A stretch of 64,000 bases of DNA from positions 1-64,000 of the forward strand of contig NZ_JACORU010000016.1 of NCBI RefSeq assembly GCF_014297445.1. Reading direction: 5' to 3'. The notes beneath the pieces were generated by a model that saw nothing but the letters and a program-made list of their open reading frames with translations, had not been told where the DNA came from and did no database searches. Position numbers and translations under genes: made by a program. Source of the stretch: Ramlibacter albus. GTDB taxonomy: Bacteria; Pseudomonadota; Gammaproteobacteria; Burkholderiales; Burkholderiaceae_C. Below, piece by piece: positions 51,487 to 59,797 of this stretch (position 1 is the first letter of the stretch; each line of letters starts with the position of its first letter).

Positions 51487-52463
51487 ACCTGAAGGACTTC
51501 GACTGGAAGCCGATGGCGCTGGTGCCGCTGCTCGCGGTGCTCGTGCTGCCCTTCATCGGCTCGACCTCCACCTGGCTCACGCTCACCATCGCGGGCCTCG
51601 CGATGGGCATGATCATCTTCATCATCGCGTCCGGCCTCACGCTGGTGTTCGGCCTGATGGACGTGCTGAACTTCGGCCATGGCGTGTTCATCGCGCTCGG
51701 CGCCTTCGTCGCGACCAGCGTGCTCGGTGCGATGGGCGACTACACCGGCTCGCAGAGCATCCTCGTCAACCTGATGGCCGTGCTGCCGGCGATGGTGGTC
51801 GCGATGCTGGTCGCCGGCGCCATCGGCCTCGCGTTCGAGCGCTTCATCGTGCGCCCGGTCTACGGCAACCACCTCAAGCAGATTCTCATCACGATGGGCG
51901 GCATGATCATCGGCGAGGAGCTGATCAAGGTGATCTGGGGCCCGCTGCAGATCCCGCTGCCGCTGCCCGAAGGCATGCGCGGCACGCTGCTCTTCGGCGA
52001 GGCCTCCATCGAGAAGTACCGGCTGATCGCGGTGACGGTGGGCGTGGTGGTGTTCGGCGTGCTGCTGTGGACGCTCACGCGCACCAAGATCGGCCTGCTG
52101 ATCCGCGCCGGCGTGCAGGACCGCGAGATGGTGGAGTCGCTCGGCTACCGCATCAAGGTGCTGTTCGTCGGCGTGTTCGTCGTGGGCAGCGCGCTGGCGG
52201 GGCTGGGCGGCGTGATGTGGGGACTGTACCAGCAGAGCGTCATCCCGCAGATGGGTGCGCAGGTCAACGTGCTGATCTTCATCGTGCTGATCATCGGCGG
52301 GCTGGGTTCGACCACGGGCGCCCTCATTGGCGCGCTGCTGATCGGCCTGATGTCCAACTACACCGGCTTCCTGGTGCCCAAGGCGGCGCTGTTCTCCAAC
52401 ATCGCGCTCATGATGGCCATCCTGCTGTGGCGGCCGCAGGGCGTCTACGCGCTGTCGAAATGA
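51483..52463 (+). CDS. livH: ABC transporter permease LivH-type
   Basis: A 326-residue membrane permease with about eight helices. Family signatures are LTLVFGLMDVLNFGHGVFIALGAF near residue 50 and the cytoplasmic coupling loop TLTRTKIGLLIRAGVQDREMVESLGYRI. Contains the GGLGSTTGALIGALLIG helix near the C-terminus. Overlaps livF and livM. Confidence 0.95.
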   Translation: MNLKDFDWKPMALVPLLAVLVLPFIGSTSTWLTLTIAGLAMGMIIFIIASGLTLVFGLMDVLNFGHGVFIALGAFVATSVLGAMGDYTGSQSILVNLMAVLPAMVVAMLVAGAIGLAFERFIVRPVYGNHLKQILITMGGMIIGEELIKVIWGPLQIPLPLPEGMRGTLLFGEASIEKYRLIAVTVGVVVFGVLLWTLTRTKIGLLIRAGVQDREMVESLGYRIKVLFVGVFVVGSALAGLGGVMWGLYQQSVIPQMGAQVNVLIFIVLIIGGLGSTTGALIGALLIGLMSNYTGFLVPKAALFSNIALMMAILLWRPQGVYALSK

Positions 52464-53590
52464 GCACCACGACCGAAGCCCCCGTGGAAGACCTGCTGCC
52501 CATGCTCCCCGAAAAGAAACGCGGCGCGTTCATGGCCCGCATCCTGTCCAACGACTTCCCGCGCAACAGGCTGCTGGCCGTGCTGCTCGTGGCCGTGCTG
52601 CTTGCGCTGCTGCTCACGCCCTTCATCTTCCCGGGCGTCAAGGCGCTCAACGTCGCGGCCAAGGTGCTGGTGTTCGTGGTGCTGGTCGCGAGTTTCGACC
52701 TGCTGCTCGGCTACACCGGCATCGTGAGCTTCGCGCACACCATGTTCTTCGGCATCGGCGCGTACGGCATCGCGATCGCCTCCACGCGCATGGGGGCGGG
52801 GTGGGGCGCGCTCGTCGTCGGCACGCTGTGCGCGCTGGCGATCTCGTTCGTGCTGGCGCTGGCCATCGGATTGTTCTCGCTGCGAGTGCGCGCGATCTTC
52901 TTCTCCATGATCACGCTGGCAGTGGCCGCCGCATTCCAGACGCTGGCTTCGCAGCTGTCGGACATCACGGGCGGCGAGGACGGCCTCACGTTCAAGGTCC
53001 CGGAGGTGCTGTCGCCCAGCTTCGAATGGGGCGAGAAGTTCCTCGGCGTGTCGCTGGACGGCCGGCTGCTCTGCTACTACCTGTTGTTCGTCATGGCGGT
53101 GGTGCTGTTCCTCGCCATGCTGCGCATCGTCAACTCGCCGTTCGGCCGCGTGCTGCAGGCGATCCGCGAGAACGAGTTCCGCGCGGAAGCCATCGGCTAC
53201 CGCGTGGTCGTGTACCGCACGGTCTCCAGCATCCTGTCGGCGCTGTTCGCCACGATGGCGGGCGTGATGCTCGCGATCTGGCTGCGCTACAACGGGCCGG
53301 ACACGTCGCTCTCGTTCGAGATCATGCTGGACGTGCTGCTGATCGTCGTCATCGGCGGCATGGGCACGGTCTACGGCGCGGCCATCGGCTCCGGCCTGTT
53401 CGTCGTGGCGCAGAGCTACCTGCAGGACCTGCTCAAGCTCGGCAGCGAGGCCGTTTCCGGGCTGCCGTGGCTCGCCGCGTTGCTGTCCCCCGACCGCTGG
53501 CTGCTCTGGCTGGGCCTGCTGTTCGTGCTCTCGGTTTATTACTTTCCCACGGGCATCGTGGGACGCCTGCGCGCGGGTCGCGCCAACTAG
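52460..53590 (+). CDS. livM: ABC transporter permease LivM-type
   Basis: A 376-residue permease with a roughly 40-residue polar N-terminal extension, then about nine to ten helices. LivM hallmarks: LLLGYTGIVSFAHTMFFGIGAY, FFSMITLAVAAAFQTL and the coupling loop RIVNSPFGRVLQAIRENEFRAEAIGY. The carboxylesterase gene begins 16 bases after its stop with its own Shine-Dalgarno. Confidence 0.94.
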   Translation: MSTTTEAPVEDLLPMLPEKKRGAFMARILSNDFPRNRLLAVLLVAVLLALLLTPFIFPGVKALNVAAKVLVFVVLVASFDLLLGYTGIVSFAHTMFFGIGAYGIAIASTRMGAGWGALVVGTLCALAISFVLALAIGLFSLRVRAIFFSMITLAVAAAFQTLASQLSDITGGEDGLTFKVPEVLSPSFEWGEKFLGVSLDGRLLCYYLLFVMAVVLFLAMLRIVNSPFGRVLQAIRENEFRAEAIGYRVVVYRTVSSILSALFATMAGVMLAIWLRYNGPDTSLSFEIMLDVLLIVVIGGMGTVYGAAIGSGLFVVAQSYLQDLLKLGSEAVSGLPWLAALLSPDRWLLWLGLLFVLSVYYFPTGIVGRLRAGRAN

Positions 53591-53606
53591 AAGACAGGAG
53601 ACGAAG

Positions 53607-55334
53607 TTGAAGAAACTCGCAACGAAACGCCTGGCCGGCTGGGCCGCCGCGCTCGCCTTGCCGCTGCTGCTGGCCGCCTGCGGCGGCGGCGGTGGCGGCG
53701 GTGACCCGCTGCTGCGCACCACCCACCTCGGCGAGATCCGCGGCGCGGAGGACACCACGTCCGGCACGTACTCGTGGAAGGGCATCCCCTTTGCACAGGC
53801 CCCCGTCGGCGCGCTGCGCTGGCAGGCCCCGCAGGAGCCGGCAGCGTGGACCACGACGCGCACCACCACGTCGTTCGGCAACGCGTGCTCGCAGTACGGC
53901 CGCATCTACGGCCCCGGCGCGAACAACCGCTATGACGAAACGATCGGCACCACGCTGAACCAGGCCGTCGGCAGCGAGGACTGCCTGTACCTGAACGTGT
54001 GGCGCCCGGCGAACGGCGACACCAACCTGCCGGTCATCGTGTTCTTCCACGGCGGCAGCAACGTGTCCGGCTACACGGCCGACCCGATGTACGACGGCGC
54101 GGCGCTGGCCAAGGCCGCGAATGCGGTTGTCGTGACGCCGAACTTCCGCGTCGGCATCCTCGGCTTCCTGAGCATGCCGCAGCTGAGGACCGGCAATGCG
54201 GTGGCCGACTCCGGCAACTTCACCATGCTCGACAGCATCCGCTCGCTGGAATTCGTCAACAAGAACGCGGCGGCGTTCGGCGGCAACGCCGGCAACGTGA
54301 CGATCATGGGCCAGTCGGCCGGCGCCATCAACGTGTGGGCGCTGCAGACCTCGCCGCTCGTGACGGCGCATCCGCAGAAGCTGTTCCACCGTGTCGTGCC
54401 GCTGTCCGGCGGCATCTCGCTCGCGAGCAACCTGCCCACCGGCAGCATCCCGACGCTCAGCCCCGCGTCGCAGTACGCAGCGCAGGGCACGTCGCTGCTG
54501 CAAAGCCTGGTGATCGCCGACGGCCTGGCCACGGACGCCGCGACGGCCAACACGTACATCGCGACGCAAACCTCCGCGCAGATCGCGACCTACCTGCGCA
54601 GCAAGACGCCTGCGCAGCTGTTCGGCCAGCTGCTCACGCGCGTCGCGGTTGCCGGCCTGGCCGGCTCCGGGCCGATCCCCGACGGCACGGTGGTCGCGGC
54701 CGACCCGATCGGCGCGATCAACGCCGGCAATTACGTGAAGGTCCCGGTCCTCGCGGGCAACACACGCGACGAGGGCAAGCTGTTCCCGTCCTTCCTGCCG
54801 CTGGTGGGCGGCACGGGCAACGCGCGCATCCCGACCGATGCGCAGCTCTTCGCCAACCACTTCGCGGGCGCGTCGACGACGATCAACGACTGGATCGCCG
54901 CCTCGTACCTGCCGGTGAACGCGCCCACGACGGGCTTCACGGCACGCGCCGAAGCGCTCAACCGCGTCTTCTTCCTGAACAGCCGGGACAACGTGCTCAA
55001 CGCGCTGCGCGCGAAACAGGCCGAGGTTTACTACTACCGCTTCGACTGGGACGAGCAACCGGCGCCGTGGAACGACATCTACGGCGCGGTGCACGCGGCG
55101 GACTTGCCCTTCATCTTCGGCACGTTCGGCCCGTCGCTGTTCGGCAAGGTGTGGTTCAACGCCGCCAACGAGCCGGGCCGCCTGCAGCTGTCGCAGTCGA
55201 TGATGCAGACGATCAGCGCCTTCGCGCGCAACGGCGACCCGAACAATTCCACGCTGGGCGTCACGTGGCCGGTGTGGCCGGGCAAGCTGGTGTTCGACGC
55301 CAGCCAGACCGCCAAGTCGATCCGCGTGGAGTAA
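53607..55334 (+). CDS. Type B carboxylesterase lipoprotein
   Basis: A 575-residue alpha/beta-hydrolase of the carboxylesterase type B family. The lipobox LLLAACG predicts a lipid-anchored export product, followed by a Gly-rich linker. Oxyanion motif VFFHGGSN, nucleophile in IMGQSAGAINVW (Ser about 237), acid probably in GNTRDEGKLFP, and His in GAVHAADLPFIFG. Start is TTG at 53607 with AGGAG six bases upstream; no suitable ATG exists before the signal peptide. Being exported at the end of a transporter operon suggests it cleaves an ester outside the cytoplasm so a product can be imported. Confidence 0.9.
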   Translation: MKKLATKRLAGWAAALALPLLLAACGGGGGGGDPLLRTTHLGEIRGAEDTTSGTYSWKGIPFAQAPVGALRWQAPQEPAAWTTTRTTTSFGNACSQYGRIYGPGANNRYDETIGTTLNQAVGSEDCLYLNVWRPANGDTNLPVIVFFHGGSNVSGYTADPMYDGAALAKAANAVVVTPNFRVGILGFLSMPQLRTGNAVADSGNFTMLDSIRSLEFVNKNAAAFGGNAGNVTIMGQSAGAINVWALQTSPLVTAHPQKLFHRVVPLSGGISLASNLPTGSIPTLSPASQYAAQGTSLLQSLVIADGLATDAATANTYIATQTSAQIATYLRSKTPAQLFGQLLTRVAVAGLAGSGPIPDGTVVAADPIGAINAGNYVKVPVLAGNTRDEGKLFPSFLPLVGGTGNARIPTDAQLFANHFAGASTTINDWIAASYLPVNAPTTGFTARAEALNRVFFLNSRDNVLNALRAKQAEVYYYRFDWDEQPAPWNDIYGAVHAADLPFIFGTFGPSLFGKVWFNAANEPGRLQLSQSMMQTISAFARNGDPNNSTLGVTWPVWPGKLVFDASQTAKSIRVE

Positions 55335-55360
55335 GGGCAAGAGGAAGGAAGCCGCGAGCC

Positions 55361-56266
55361 ATGTCATTCACGTCCAACTACATCACCTGCGCGGGGCGCG
55401 AGATCCACTACACGGAGTGGGGCGCCGCCAACGCGCGCACGGTGATCGCGTGGCATGGCCTGGCGCGCACCGGCCGCGACATGGACGAACTGGCCGAGTG
55501 GCTGGTGGGGCGCGGCTTCCGGGTGATCTGCCCGGACACGCTCGGGCGCGGCTTCAGCCAGTGGAGCCCGGACCCGGGCAAGGAATACACGCTCGCCTTT
55601 TACGCGCGGCTGGCCGCCGACTTGCTGGATGGCCTGGGCCTGGATCGTGTGCACTGGGTCGGCACGTCGATGGGTGGTGCGATCGGTACGGTGTGCGCGG
55701 CGGGCCTCTACGAGCCGCGGCTGAAGGGCCGCATCCTCAGCCTCGTGCTCAACGACAACGCACCGCGGCTCGCCGAGCCTGCGCTCGCGCGCATCCGCGC
55801 GTACGCGGGCAACCCGCCCGCGTTCGGGTCGATGCAGGAGCTGGAGGCCTTCTTCCGGCAGGTGTACAAGCCCTTCGGCTGGCTGTCCGATGCGCAGTGG
55901 CGCAGGCTGGCCGAAACGTCGACGCGCCGTTTGCCGGACGGGCGCGTGACGCCGCATTACGACCCGGCGATGGTGCGGCAGTTCACCGACCATCCCAACG
56001 ATTACGAGACGTGGCAGCACTACGACGAGGTGCGCTGCCCGATCCTCGTGTTGCGCGGGGTCGAGTCGGACCTGGTGCTGAAGGACGCGACGGATGAAAT
56101 GATGACGCGCGGGCCCGGTGCCCTTGGCCTGGTGCGCGTTGTCGAGATCGAAGGCTGCGGGCACGCACCGGCACTGAACGTGCCGGACCAGCTGGGCCTG
56201 GTTGCCGGATTCATCGAGCAGCACGATGCGGTCGCGCGCCCGGCGGGCGCGAAGGTCACTTCGTAG
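55361..56266 (+). CDS. Alpha/beta hydrolase, cytoplasmic
   Basis: A 301-residue alpha/beta-hydrolase without signal peptide. Motifs: TVIAWHGLARTGRDMDELA (oxyanion HG), the nucleophile elbow WVGTSMGGAIGT (Ser), an acid in VLRGVESDLVL, and His in EGCGHAPALNVPDQ. GAGGAAGGAAG lies upstream of the start. It is 26 bases after the carboxylesterase and likely part of the same operon, acting on the imported compound. Converges with hemH, overlapping by 11 bases. Confidence 0.88.
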   Translation: MSFTSNYITCAGREIHYTEWGAANARTVIAWHGLARTGRDMDELAEWLVGRGFRVICPDTLGRGFSQWSPDPGKEYTLAFYARLAADLLDGLGLDRVHWVGTSMGGAIGTVCAAGLYEPRLKGRILSLVLNDNAPRLAEPALARIRAYAGNPPAFGSMQELEAFFRQVYKPFGWLSDAQWRRLAETSTRRLPDGRVTPHYDPAMVRQFTDHPNDYETWQHYDEVRCPILVLRGVESDLVLKDATDEMMTRGPGALGLVRVVEIEGCGHAPALNVPDQLGLVAGFIEQHDAVARPAGAKVTS

Positions 56267-57239
56267 GCCAGCCCTGCATGTGGCGCTCGGCGATGTCCGC
56301 CAGCGCGTTGATCCACGCATCGTCGTCGTTCACGCAAGGTATGTAGTTGAACGCCTTGCCGCCCTCGGCGAGGAAGGCATCGCGCACCTCCTGCGCGATC
56401 TCTTCCAGCGTCTCGAGGCAGTCGGCCACGAAGCCGGGGCACACGACGTCGAGGCGCTTGACGCCTTTCTTCGCGAGCGCGCGTACCGTCGCTTCGGTCG
56501 CGGGGTCGACCCACTTCGCCTTGCCGAACTGCGACTGGAACGTGACGGTGTACTGGCCTTCCTCCAGCCGCAGCGAGCGCGCGAGCGAACGCGCCGTGGC
56601 AAGGCACTCGTGGTAATAAGGGTCGCCGAGGTCCACCGTGCGCTGCGGCACGCCATGGAAGCTCATCACGAAGTGTTCGGGCTTGCCTTCGACGCGCCAT
56701 GTCTTCTGCACGCGGGCAGCCAGCGCCTCGATGTAGCCGCGGTCGTCGTGGTAGCGGTTGACGAAGCGCAGCTCGGGGATGCTGCGCGTCTTCGAGGTCC
56801 AGGCATTCACCGCATCGATCACGCTGGCCGTGGTGGTGCCCGAGTACTGCGGATAGGCGTTCAGTACGAGGATGCGTTCGGCGCCCGCCTTCTTCAAGGC
56901 ATCCAGTACCGAGGCAATGGACGGGTTGCCGTAGCGCATCGCGTACGCCACCTCGACCTTCACGCCGCGCTCGCCGAGCGTGCCCTGCAGCCGCTTCGCC
57001 TGCTTCTGCGTGATCACCTTCAGCGGCGAGCCGTCCTTCGTCCAGATCGTGGCGTACTTCGCGGCGGACTTCGACGCGCGAAAGGGCAGGATCACACCGT
57101 AGAGCAGGGGCAGCCAGACCGCGCGCGGGATCTCCACGACGCGAGGGTCGGCCAGGAATTCGGCGAGGTAGCGGCGGACGGCCGCGGGGGTGGGTTCATC
57201 CGGGGTGCCAAGGTTGGCAAGCAGGATTGCTGTTTGCAT
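56256..57239 (-). CDS. hemH: Ferrochelatase
   Basis: Inserts Fe2+ into protoporphyrin IX, the last step of protoheme synthesis. The 327-residue protein begins TAILLANLGTPDEPT, has the metal-binding His in HFVMSFHGVPQRTVD, the acidic FQSQFGKAKWVDPATE loop and PGFVADCLETLEEI. No Shine-Dalgarno is visible before the ATG; GAGAAT ends five bases upstream and could be a -10 for a leaderless message. It is divergent from the HAD gene with only 17 bases between them. Confidence 0.96.
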   Translation of the reverse strand: MQTAILLANLGTPDEPTPAAVRRYLAEFLADPRVVEIPRAVWLPLLYGVILPFRASKSAAKYATIWTKDGSPLKVITQKQAKRLQGTLGERGVKVEVAYAMRYGNPSIASVLDALKKAGAERILVLNAYPQYSGTTTASVIDAVNAWTSKTRSIPELRFVNRYHDDRGYIEALAARVQKTWRVEGKPEHFVMSFHGVPQRTVDLGDPYYHECLATARSLARSLRLEEGQYTVTFQSQFGKAKWVDPATEATVRALAKKGVKRLDVVCPGFVADCLETLEEIAQEVRDAFLAEGGKAFNYIPCVNDDDAWINALADIAERHMQGWPTK

Positions 57240-57256
57240 GAGGTATTCTCGCCGCC

Positions 57257-57949
57257 ATGTTGGACGTGGCGAAAATCCGGGGCATCTCGATTGACCTGGA
57301 CGACACCCTGTGGCCCATCTGGCCCACGATCGAGCGGGCCGAGAAGGCCCTGCACGACTGGCTGGTGGAAAACGCCCCGATGGCCGCCGCGCTGTTCTCC
57401 AGCCCCGGGGCGCTGCGCGAGATCCGCGACTACATGGCGGTGTCCAAACCCGAGCTGAAGCACGACCTGAGCGCGCTGCGCCGCGAGTCGATCCGCCTGG
57501 CGCTGTATCGCGCGGGCGAGAACCCGCTGATGGCCGACCAGGCCTTCGATGTCTTCTTCGCCGAACGCCAGCGCGTCACGCTGTTCGATGACGCGAAGCC
57601 CGCGCTGGAATTCCTGGCGGCGCGCTTCCCCCTGGTTGCCGTGTCGAACGGCAACGCCGACCTGCAGCGCATCGGCCTCGCGCCCTTGTTCCGCGCCGCG
57701 ATCTCGGCCCGGGAGTTCGGCGTGGGCAAGCCGGACCCGCGCATCTTCCACGCTGCCGCAGGCGCACTGGACATGACACCGGCCGACGTCCTGCACGTGG
57801 GCGACGACGCCACGCTCGATGCGCTGGGGGCGCTCAATGCAGGCATGCAGGCCGCCTGGATCAACCGCGGCGACGCGATGTGGCCGCACGAGCAGGAGCC
57901 GCAGGCGATGCTGGAGAACCTGACGGAGCTGTGCGACCTGCTCAGCTGA
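57257..57949 (+). CDS. HAD-superfamily phosphatase (YigB/PhnX-like subfamily IA)
   Basis: A 230-residue HAD hydrolase. Motif I is GISIDLDDTLWPIW (nucleophile Asp about residue 13), motif II VAVSNGNADL, motif III lysine in GKPDPRIF, motif IV HVGDDATLDALGA. A cap domain occupies about residues 20-95. It resembles the YigB group (FMN and sugar-phosphate phosphatases), but the substrate cannot be read from sequence. TATTCT lies eight bases before the ATG with no Shine-Dalgarno. It converges with hpnD, overlapping by eight bases. Confidence 0.9.
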   Translation: MLDVAKIRGISIDLDDTLWPIWPTIERAEKALHDWLVENAPMAAALFSSPGALREIRDYMAVSKPELKHDLSALRRESIRLALYRAGENPLMADQAFDVFFAERQRVTLFDDAKPALEFLAARFPLVAVSNGNADLQRIGLAPLFRAAISAREFGVGKPDPRIFHAAAGALDMTPADVLHVGDDATLDALGALNAGMQAAWINRGDAMWPHEQEPQAMLENLTELCDLLS

Positions 57950-58784
57950 GCCGGCCCAGCGCCTGCACTTTCCACGCCAGCCACAGCTTGCGCACCGGCG
58001 TGAGGCTGATGCGCTGGTGCAGCACCTTGAAGTCCTCGCGCTCGATCTCGCGCAGCAGCGTGCGGTAGATGCTGGCCATCATCAGGCCGGGCTTCTGCGC
58101 ACGGAAATCGGCGCCGGGCAGCAGCGCGAGCGCTTCGTCGTAGAGGCGGTGCGCCCGCTCGGCCTGGAACTTCATCAAGGCGACGAAGCGCTCCGAGTAC
58201 TGCCGGTTGGTGATCTCGTGCGCCTTGACGTCGAACTGCTGCAGCTCGCTGATCGGCAGGTAGATGCGCCCGCGCATCGCGTCCTCGCCGACGTCGCGGA
58301 TGATGTTCGTGAGCTGGAACGCCAGCCCCAGCTTGTGCGCGTACTCGGTGGTCTGCGCCTGCGTCTGGCCGAAGATGCGCGCGGAGACTTCGCCGACCAC
58401 GCCGGCCACGAGGTGGCAATAGCGCTGCAGGTTGGGGAAGTCGAGGTAGCGGCTTTGCTCCAGGTCCATCTCGCAGCCCTGGATGACCGACTGCAGCTGG
58501 TGCTGCTCGATGCCGAATTCGGCGGCACACGGCATCAGCGCGCGCATCACCGGGTGCGACGGGTTGCCCCCGAAGGCCTTGGCCACCTCGGCCTGCCACC
58601 ACGCGAGCTTGGTGCGCGCGATGCCGGGGTCATGCACCTCGTCGACCACGTCGTCGACTTCGCGGCAGAACGCATAGAAGGCGGTGATGGCCGCGCGGCG
58701 CGGCGGGGGAAGGAAGAGGAAGGCGTAATAGAAGCTGCTGCCCGACGCGGCCGCCTTCTCCTGGACGTACTGTTGTGGCGTCAT
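57942..58784 (-). CDS. hpnD: Presqualene diphosphate synthase-type enzyme (HpnD)
   Basis: A 280-residue squalene/phytoene synthase family protein. The two Mg-diphosphate motifs are CREVDDVVDEV and QLTNIIRDVGEDAMRGRIYLP; the start MTPQQYVQEKAAASGSSFYYAFLFLP is typical of HpnD, which condenses two farnesyl diphosphates to presqualene diphosphate for hopanoid or squalene synthesis. It overlaps the upstream relative by ATGA. No hpnE oxidoreductase or squalene-hopene cyclase is in the window. Confidence 0.9.
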   Translation of the reverse strand: MTPQQYVQEKAAASGSSFYYAFLFLPPPRRAAITAFYAFCREVDDVVDEVHDPGIARTKLAWWQAEVAKAFGGNPSHPVMRALMPCAAEFGIEQHQLQSVIQGCEMDLEQSRYLDFPNLQRYCHLVAGVVGEVSARIFGQTQAQTTEYAHKLGLAFQLTNIIRDVGEDAMRGRIYLPISELQQFDVKAHEITNRQYSERFVALMKFQAERAHRLYDEALALLPGADFRAQKPGLMMASIYRTLLREIEREDFKVLHQRISLTPVRKLWLAWKVQALGRLS

Positions 58785-59701
58785 CGGGCGCGATTCTCCC
58801 ATTCGCGACGCAGCGTCTTGATCGACGCACGTCCCAACGCCATGCGCAGCAGCAGCCAATGGACTTCGGCGCGCGGCACTTTCACGCGCTTGTGCAGCGC
58901 GCGCGGGCCGGCCCTGCGCAACCGGTTCAGCGTGCTGCGGCCGATCAGCGCGGGCAGGGCCACCGCCGCCCGGATGCGCGGGGGGTTCACGGCCTGCGCA
59001 TAGATGATGCCGTCGAACATGGCCTTGGCGGCTTTCGCCTGCCACTGCATCCATACGGCCTCGACGCCCCAGTGGGCCACCTCGTCGCCGGGCAGGTAGC
59101 AGCGGCCCATCCGGCGGTCTTCCCCCGCATCGCGCAGGATGTTCACCAGCTGCAGGCCGCAGCCGAAGGAGCGGCCCAGCGCGCGCATGTCCTGCATGGG
59201 CAGCGTCGCGAACTGCGGGACGTGCCGCGCGCAGATGTCCGTCCAGAACTCGCCGACCGAGCCCGCGACCAGGTAGGTGTATTCGTCGAGCGCCTTCGCG
59301 TCGGGCAGGGTGGGGCGGTCGATGTCGAGCAACTGGCCGCGCACGATGTGGCCGAGCACGGTGCGGATGTCGGCCTGGTCGGCGGCGTCCTGCTGCAGCA
59401 GCGCGGCCAGCAGTTCGTCGAGGCGCTCCATGAGGCTGCGCTCGGCATCGTTGCCTTGCGAGGCAATGAAGGCCTGCAGGTCGACCTCTGCCGTGGACCA
59501 GCCGGCCGCGATCGCATCGCCCACGGCGGTGAGTAGCCGCCGCCGTTCGTCGGGCAGGGCCGCGGCCGTATCCGCGATCGTGTCCGTGGCCCGGGCCAGC
59601 AGGTACGCCAGCCCGACAGAGCCGCGCAGCTCGTCGGGCAGCAGCCGGATCGACAGGTAGAAGGAGCGCGAGACCTCGCGCAAAAGTGGCTGGAGTGGCA
59701 T
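58781..59701 (-). CDS. Squalene/phytoene synthase family protein, squalene-synthase-like
   Basis: A 306-residue member of the same fold with both acidic motifs (ARATDTIADTA and QLVNILRDAGEDRRMGRCYLP). Its N-terminus, LREVSRSFYLSIRLLPDELRGSVGLAYLLARA, resembles one-step squalene synthases (SRSF...LP..LR pattern) more than the usual HpnC, whose place it occupies next to hpnD. It may make squalene directly or act as the HpnC partner; sequence alone does not decide. First gene of a two-gene operon divergent from the RND efflux genes. Confidence 0.85.
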   Translation of the reverse strand: MPLQPLLREVSRSFYLSIRLLPDELRGSVGLAYLLARATDTIADTAAALPDERRRLLTAVGDAIAAGWSTAEVDLQAFIASQGNDAERSLMERLDELLAALLQQDAADQADIRTVLGHIVRGQLLDIDRPTLPDAKALDEYTYLVAGSVGEFWTDICARHVPQFATLPMQDMRALGRSFGCGLQLVNILRDAGEDRRMGRCYLPGDEVAHWGVEAVWMQWQAKAAKAMFDGIIYAQAVNPPRIRAAVALPALIGRSTLNRLRRAGPRALHKRVKVPRAEVHWLLLRMALGRASIKTLRREWENRAR

Positions 59702-59719
59702 CGGACCGGTGATTGTGGC

Positions 59720-59767
59720 TTGACGAAGCTCAAGGGTTTCCCCTACATTACTAACCAGTCAGTCATT
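59720..59767 (+). promoter_or_regulatory. Promoter and putative TetR-type operator of the RND efflux operon
   Basis: TTGACG (59720-59725) and TACATT (59744-59749) are spaced 18 bases apart. Directly after the -10 is ACTAACCAGTCAGTCATT (59750-59767), an AT-rich element with partial repeats (CAGT CAGT) of the kind bound by TetR-family efflux repressors. No repressor gene is in the window, so the operator call is tentative. Confidence 0.5.
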
Positions 59768-59797
59768 AAAAAACACACTCTTTCGAGGGACTTCCAG

